Shown: piece after piece, positions 61,711 through 64,000 of the stretch
Position numbering within the stretch: the stretch's first letter is position 1
Layout: every line of letters begins with the position of its first letter
Source of the DNA: Marinitoga piezophila KA3
GTDB lineage: Bacteria; Thermotogota; Thermotogae; Petrotogales; Petrotogaceae
Direction of reading: 5' to 3'
Assembly: GCF_000255135.1 (NCBI RefSeq)
Contig: NC_016751.1
Location: 1,860,001 to 1,924,000, forward strand
Length of the DNA stretch: 64,000 bases
Position numbers and translations under genes: made by a program
Notes under the pieces: generated by a model
Told to the model about the DNA's origin: nothing
Seen by the model: only the letters and a program-made list of their open reading frames with translations
The model's database searches: none

Positions 61711-62761
61711 TAGTTCTGTTGCTGCATATCTTGCGAAAGAGATGGGTTATGAAGTAATAGGAATTCATTTTAAAACAATACCAGATGAAGTATTTATAAA
61801 GATTCCTGAAAAAAAGAAAATATGTTGTAGTCCATCTGATACCTATGATGCAATGAGAATTGCTGATAAATTGGGGTTTGAATTAAAGGTAATAAAAATA
61901 TATGAGGAATTTAAGGAAAAAATAATAGATTATTTTATAAAAGAATATAAAGCAGGAAGAACTCCTAATCCATGTATGCTATGTAATAAATATTTTAAGT
62001 TTGGATTGGCAATTGATATATTAAAAGAATATGATGCAGATTATATTGCTTCAGGGCATTATGCAATTAGAGAATTTTCTGAAAAATACAATACAGAGGT
62101 AATAAAAAAAGGGATCGATGTGTCCAAGGATCAATCTTATTTTCTTGCATATATGAAAAAAGAAGCAATACCACATATTATTTTTCCGAATGGAACTTAT
62201 ACAAAAGATGAGATAAGAAAGATAGCAGAAAAATTAGATATAAATATAGCTAAAAAAGTTGATAGTCAGGAATTGTGCTTTATTCCAGATAACGATTATA
62301 GAAGATTTTTAAGAGAAAATGGAATAAATGTATCAACAGGTGAAGTGCTTGATTTGGAAGGGAATATAATAGGAGAACATACTGGTTATACCAATTATAC
62401 TATAGGTCAAAGAACAGGAATAAAATATTTCAAAAATCCAAATATAAAAATGCATGTGTATAAAATAATTCCAGAAAAAAATCAAATAATAGTAGCTCCA
62501 ACAGAAAAGGTTTACTTTAAAGGGCTTATTAGTACGGATTTTGAATTTTTGGTTGATTTTAACGAAATTGAAGCAAGATGTAGAATAAGAAAAAGAAATG
62601 AGGAAAAAGATGCATATATAAGAAAAATAGGCGAAAATAAAGTGGAAGTTATATTTAAAGAACCTATTTTTGCTGTAACTCCTGGCCAATTTGCCGTTGT
62701 TTATGATAATGAAGGAGTGATTTTAGGAGCAGGTAAAATAGAACAATATCTGGAGGTATGA
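61670..62761 (+). CDS. mnmA: tRNA-uridine 2-sulfurtransferase
   Basis: A 363-residue enzyme that forms 2-thiouridine at wobble position 34 of tRNA Lys, Glu and Gln. ATP-pyrophosphatase motif MSGGVDSSVAA, then NPCMLCNKYFKFG with the first catalytic cysteine, DQSYFLAYM, and QELCFIPD with the second, followed by two C-terminal beta domains. Start is TTG at 61670, eight bases after GGGAGG, within the end of the Rrf2 gene. In thermophiles 2-thiolation stabilises tRNA. Confidence 0.96.
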   Translation: MKKKLIMLMSGGVDSSVAAYLAKEMGYEVIGIHFKTIPDEVFIKIPEKKKICCSPSDTYDAMRIADKLGFELKVIKIYEEFKEKIIDYFIKEYKAGRTPNPCMLCNKYFKFGLAIDILKEYDADYIASGHYAIREFSEKYNTEVIKKGIDVSKDQSYFLAYMKKEAIPHIIFPNGTYTKDEIRKIAEKLDINIAKKVDSQELCFIPDNDYRRFLRENGINVSTGEVLDLEGNIIGEHTGYTNYTIGQRTGIKYFKNPNIKMHVYKIIPEKNQIIVAPTEKVYFKGLISTDFEFLVDFNEIEARCRIRKRNEEKDAYIRKIGENKVEVIFKEPIFAVTPGQFAVVYDNEGVILGAGKIEQYLEV

Positions 62762-62762
62762 A

Positions 62763-63251
62763 ATGTTGAAAGCTATATATCCTGGAAGTTTTGATCCCAT
62801 TACATATGGTCATATAAATATAATACAAAGAGCAGCGAAAATATTTGATGAATTATATGTTGTGGTTATGCATAATATAAATAAAAAATATTTTTTTGAT
62901 TGTGAAGAGAGAATGCAATTAACACGAGAATCATTAAAAGATTATAAAAATATAAAGGTTGAATGTTATGAAGGACTATTAGTAGATTATGCAAAACAGA
63001 AAAATATAAATGTTATTATAAGAGGATTAAGAGCAGTTTCGGATTTTGAATTTGAATTGCAATTGGCAAATTCAAACCGTTCTTTGAATAAAGATATAGA
63101 AATCCTTTTTTTAATGACAGATACAGAATACTCATTTGTATCTTCAACAATTGTAAAAGAGGTTGCGAGATTTAATGGAAATATCTCTCAGTGGGTACCT
63201 AAAAATGTTGAAGAAGCAATATTTAAAAAAATTAGTAATAACAATGTTTAA
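62763..63251 (+). CDS. coaD: Phosphopantetheine adenylyltransferase
   Basis: A 162-residue enzyme for the fourth step of CoA synthesis. AIYPGSFDPITYGHINIIQRAAKIFD holds the T/HxGH nucleotide motif; IIRGLRAVSDFEFELQLANSNR and EYSFVSSTIVKEVARFNGNISQWVP complete the signature. It begins one base after the mnmA stop. Confidence 0.97.
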   Translation: MLKAIYPGSFDPITYGHINIIQRAAKIFDELYVVVMHNINKKYFFDCEERMQLTRESLKDYKNIKVECYEGLLVDYAKQKNINVIIRGLRAVSDFEFELQLANSNRSLNKDIEILFLMTDTEYSFVSSTIVKEVARFNGNISQWVPKNVEEAIFKKISNNNV

Positions 63252-63315
63252 AAAAAGAAAAATAATTGTGTTAAAATAGTTCAGGAAAATAAGATAATAC
63301 TGGGAGGGAATATAA

Positions 63316-63915
63316 ATGGCTATAAGTGCTGCAGAAGTAAAAAAATTAAGAGATGCTACAGGCGCAGGTATGATGGATTGTAAAAAAGCTTTAGAAGAAG
63401 CTAATGGAGATTTTGACAAAGCAGTTGAAATCTTAAGAAAAAAGGGTGCTGCAAAAGCTGCTAAAAAAGCAGGAAGATCAACAGGTGAAGGAATTATTTA
63501 TTCATACATTCACCACAATGAAAGAATTGGTGTATTATTAGAATTGAACTGTGAAACAGATTTTGTTGCAAGAACTGATGAATTCCATGAATTAGCAAAA
63601 CAGATTTCATTACAGATTGCTTCAATGAATCCAAAATGGTTAAAGAAAGAAGATGTTCCTGAAGAAATAATTGCAAAAGAAAAGGAAATTTATGCAGAAG
63701 AAATGAAAAATTCAGGAAAACCAGAACATGTAATTGAAAAAATCGTTGAAAACAAATTAAATAAATTCTTCGAAACAAATTGTTTATTAGAACAGGAATT
63801 TGTATTTGCAGATGAAAAAGGTACAAAGATTAAAGACCTCATTACAAATGCAATTGCAAAAATAGGAGAAAACATAAAAGTATCAAGATTTGTAAGATAC
63901 GAAATAGGTGAATAA
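63316..63915 (+). CDS. tsf: Elongation factor Ts
   Basis: A 199-residue nucleotide-exchange factor for EF-Tu. UBA-like N-terminus with [22 protein letters not shown], then [38 protein letters not shown]. It is the short, thermophile-type form with one core half plus coiled coil. rpsB, its usual upstream partner, is not here: coaD precedes it. Its own terminator follows and pyrH comes next. Confidence 0.97.
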   Translation: MAISAAEVKKLRDATGAGMMDCKKALEEANGDFDKAVEILRKKGAAKAAKKAGRSTGEGIIYSYIHHNERIGVLLELNCETDFVARTDEFHELAKQISLQIASMNPKWLKKEDVPEEIIAKEKEIYAEEMKNSGKPEHVIEKIVENKLNKFFETNCLLEQEFVFADEKGTKIKDLITNAIAKIGENIKVSRFVRYEIGE

Positions 63916-63921
63916 TATATA

Positions 63922-63948
63922 GGGTGGTCTTTGTCCACCCTTTTTTTT
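63922..63948 (+). terminator. Terminator after tsf
   Basis: GGGTGG and CCACCC with a seven-base loop, then eight T. Confidence 0.92.
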
Positions 63949-63968
63949 GAGAAAAAGGGGGAAGGAGT

Positions 63969-64000
63969 ATGTATAAGCGAATATTATTAAAGCTCAGTGG
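63969..64000 (+). CDS. pyrH: UMP kinase, start only (3' partial)
   Basis: ATG at 63969 behind GAAGGAG opens MYKRILLKLSG before the window ends. This start and the place after tsf are typical of PyrH, which makes UDP from UMP. Only ten codons are visible, so the call rests on the N-terminal motif and gene order. Confidence 0.75.
   Translation, partial: MYKRILLKLS

Overview
The window is one contiguous piece of an AT-rich bacterial chromosome. It is densely packed with genes, has no rRNA or complete tRNA gene, and shows no insertion sequence, prophage or CRISPR array. Gene content and protein style point to a flagellated, anaerobic, probably thermophilic member of the Thermotogota, most likely the Petrotogaceae/Marinitoga side. 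The clues are a uridine kinase fused to a synthetase-like N-terminus, a TM1410-like GH114 protein, a TalC-type transaldolase, a FliW/CsrA/FlgL/FlgK/FlgN/FlgM block and very AT-rich spacers. The phylum is an inference from protein character; no database search was run.

Layout. 1-3.7 kb: tail of an STAS anti-anti-sigma factor, a glutaredoxin, a long gene-free region (643-1476) with a consensus promoter and a structured repeat element, then a uridine-kinase-like fusion and a PadR regulator. 3.8-11.9 kb: a chemoreceptor, then a minus-strand flagellar operon flgM-flgN-flgK-flgL-fliW-csrA. 11.9-19.4 kb (minus): pheT, pheS, an Rpn-type nuclease with a probable gene-within-gene, a degenerate ABC-transporter-like pair, transaldolase and an exported protein. 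19.6-28.3 kb: RNase G/E, a PfkB-like pseudokinase, an esterase, two nearly identical flagellin genes, and secF-secD-yajC. 28.4-34.4 kb: a coiled-coil/ZapA pair, then murI-rapZ-whiA-nrdR-greA-lysS and rpmB. 34.6-45.3 kb: a Pel-type exopolysaccharide cluster (PilZ, PelD, PelE, a small membrane protein, PelF, PelG, a PelA-type deacetylase, fthC, a nitrilase, GH114). 45.3-53.4 kb: a small NTPase, uppP, a second structured repeat region, popT (DUF368), exported proteins, VanZ, a DUF5610-like protein and a second chemoreceptor. 53.7-64 kb: aroQ, a DEAD-box helicase, an FKBP/SlyD isomerase, peptidase U32, ftsY, DUF2225, a LysM/M23-like/3D envelope protein, Rrf2, mnmA, coaD, tsf and the start of pyrH.

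How parts fit together. The strongest theme is post-transcriptional control of motility. CsrA and an unusual two-domain FliW are translationally coupled. Both flagellin leaders carry hairpins that present GGA in the loop over the ribosome binding site, as expected of CsrA targets. Two remote intergenic elements (about 1.0-1.25 kb on plus, 46.70-46.89 kb on minus) fold into the same architecture with covarying stems and GGAT loops. They are candidates for a CsrB-like CsrA-titrating RNA family, or alternatively a mobile palindromic element. A second theme is surface polysaccharide: a Pel locus with two potential c-di-GMP receptors (PilZ and PelD with an RxxD motif), a PelA divided into separate genes, and no PelB or PelC in the window. 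uppP and popT together form an undecaprenyl-phosphate recycling pair.
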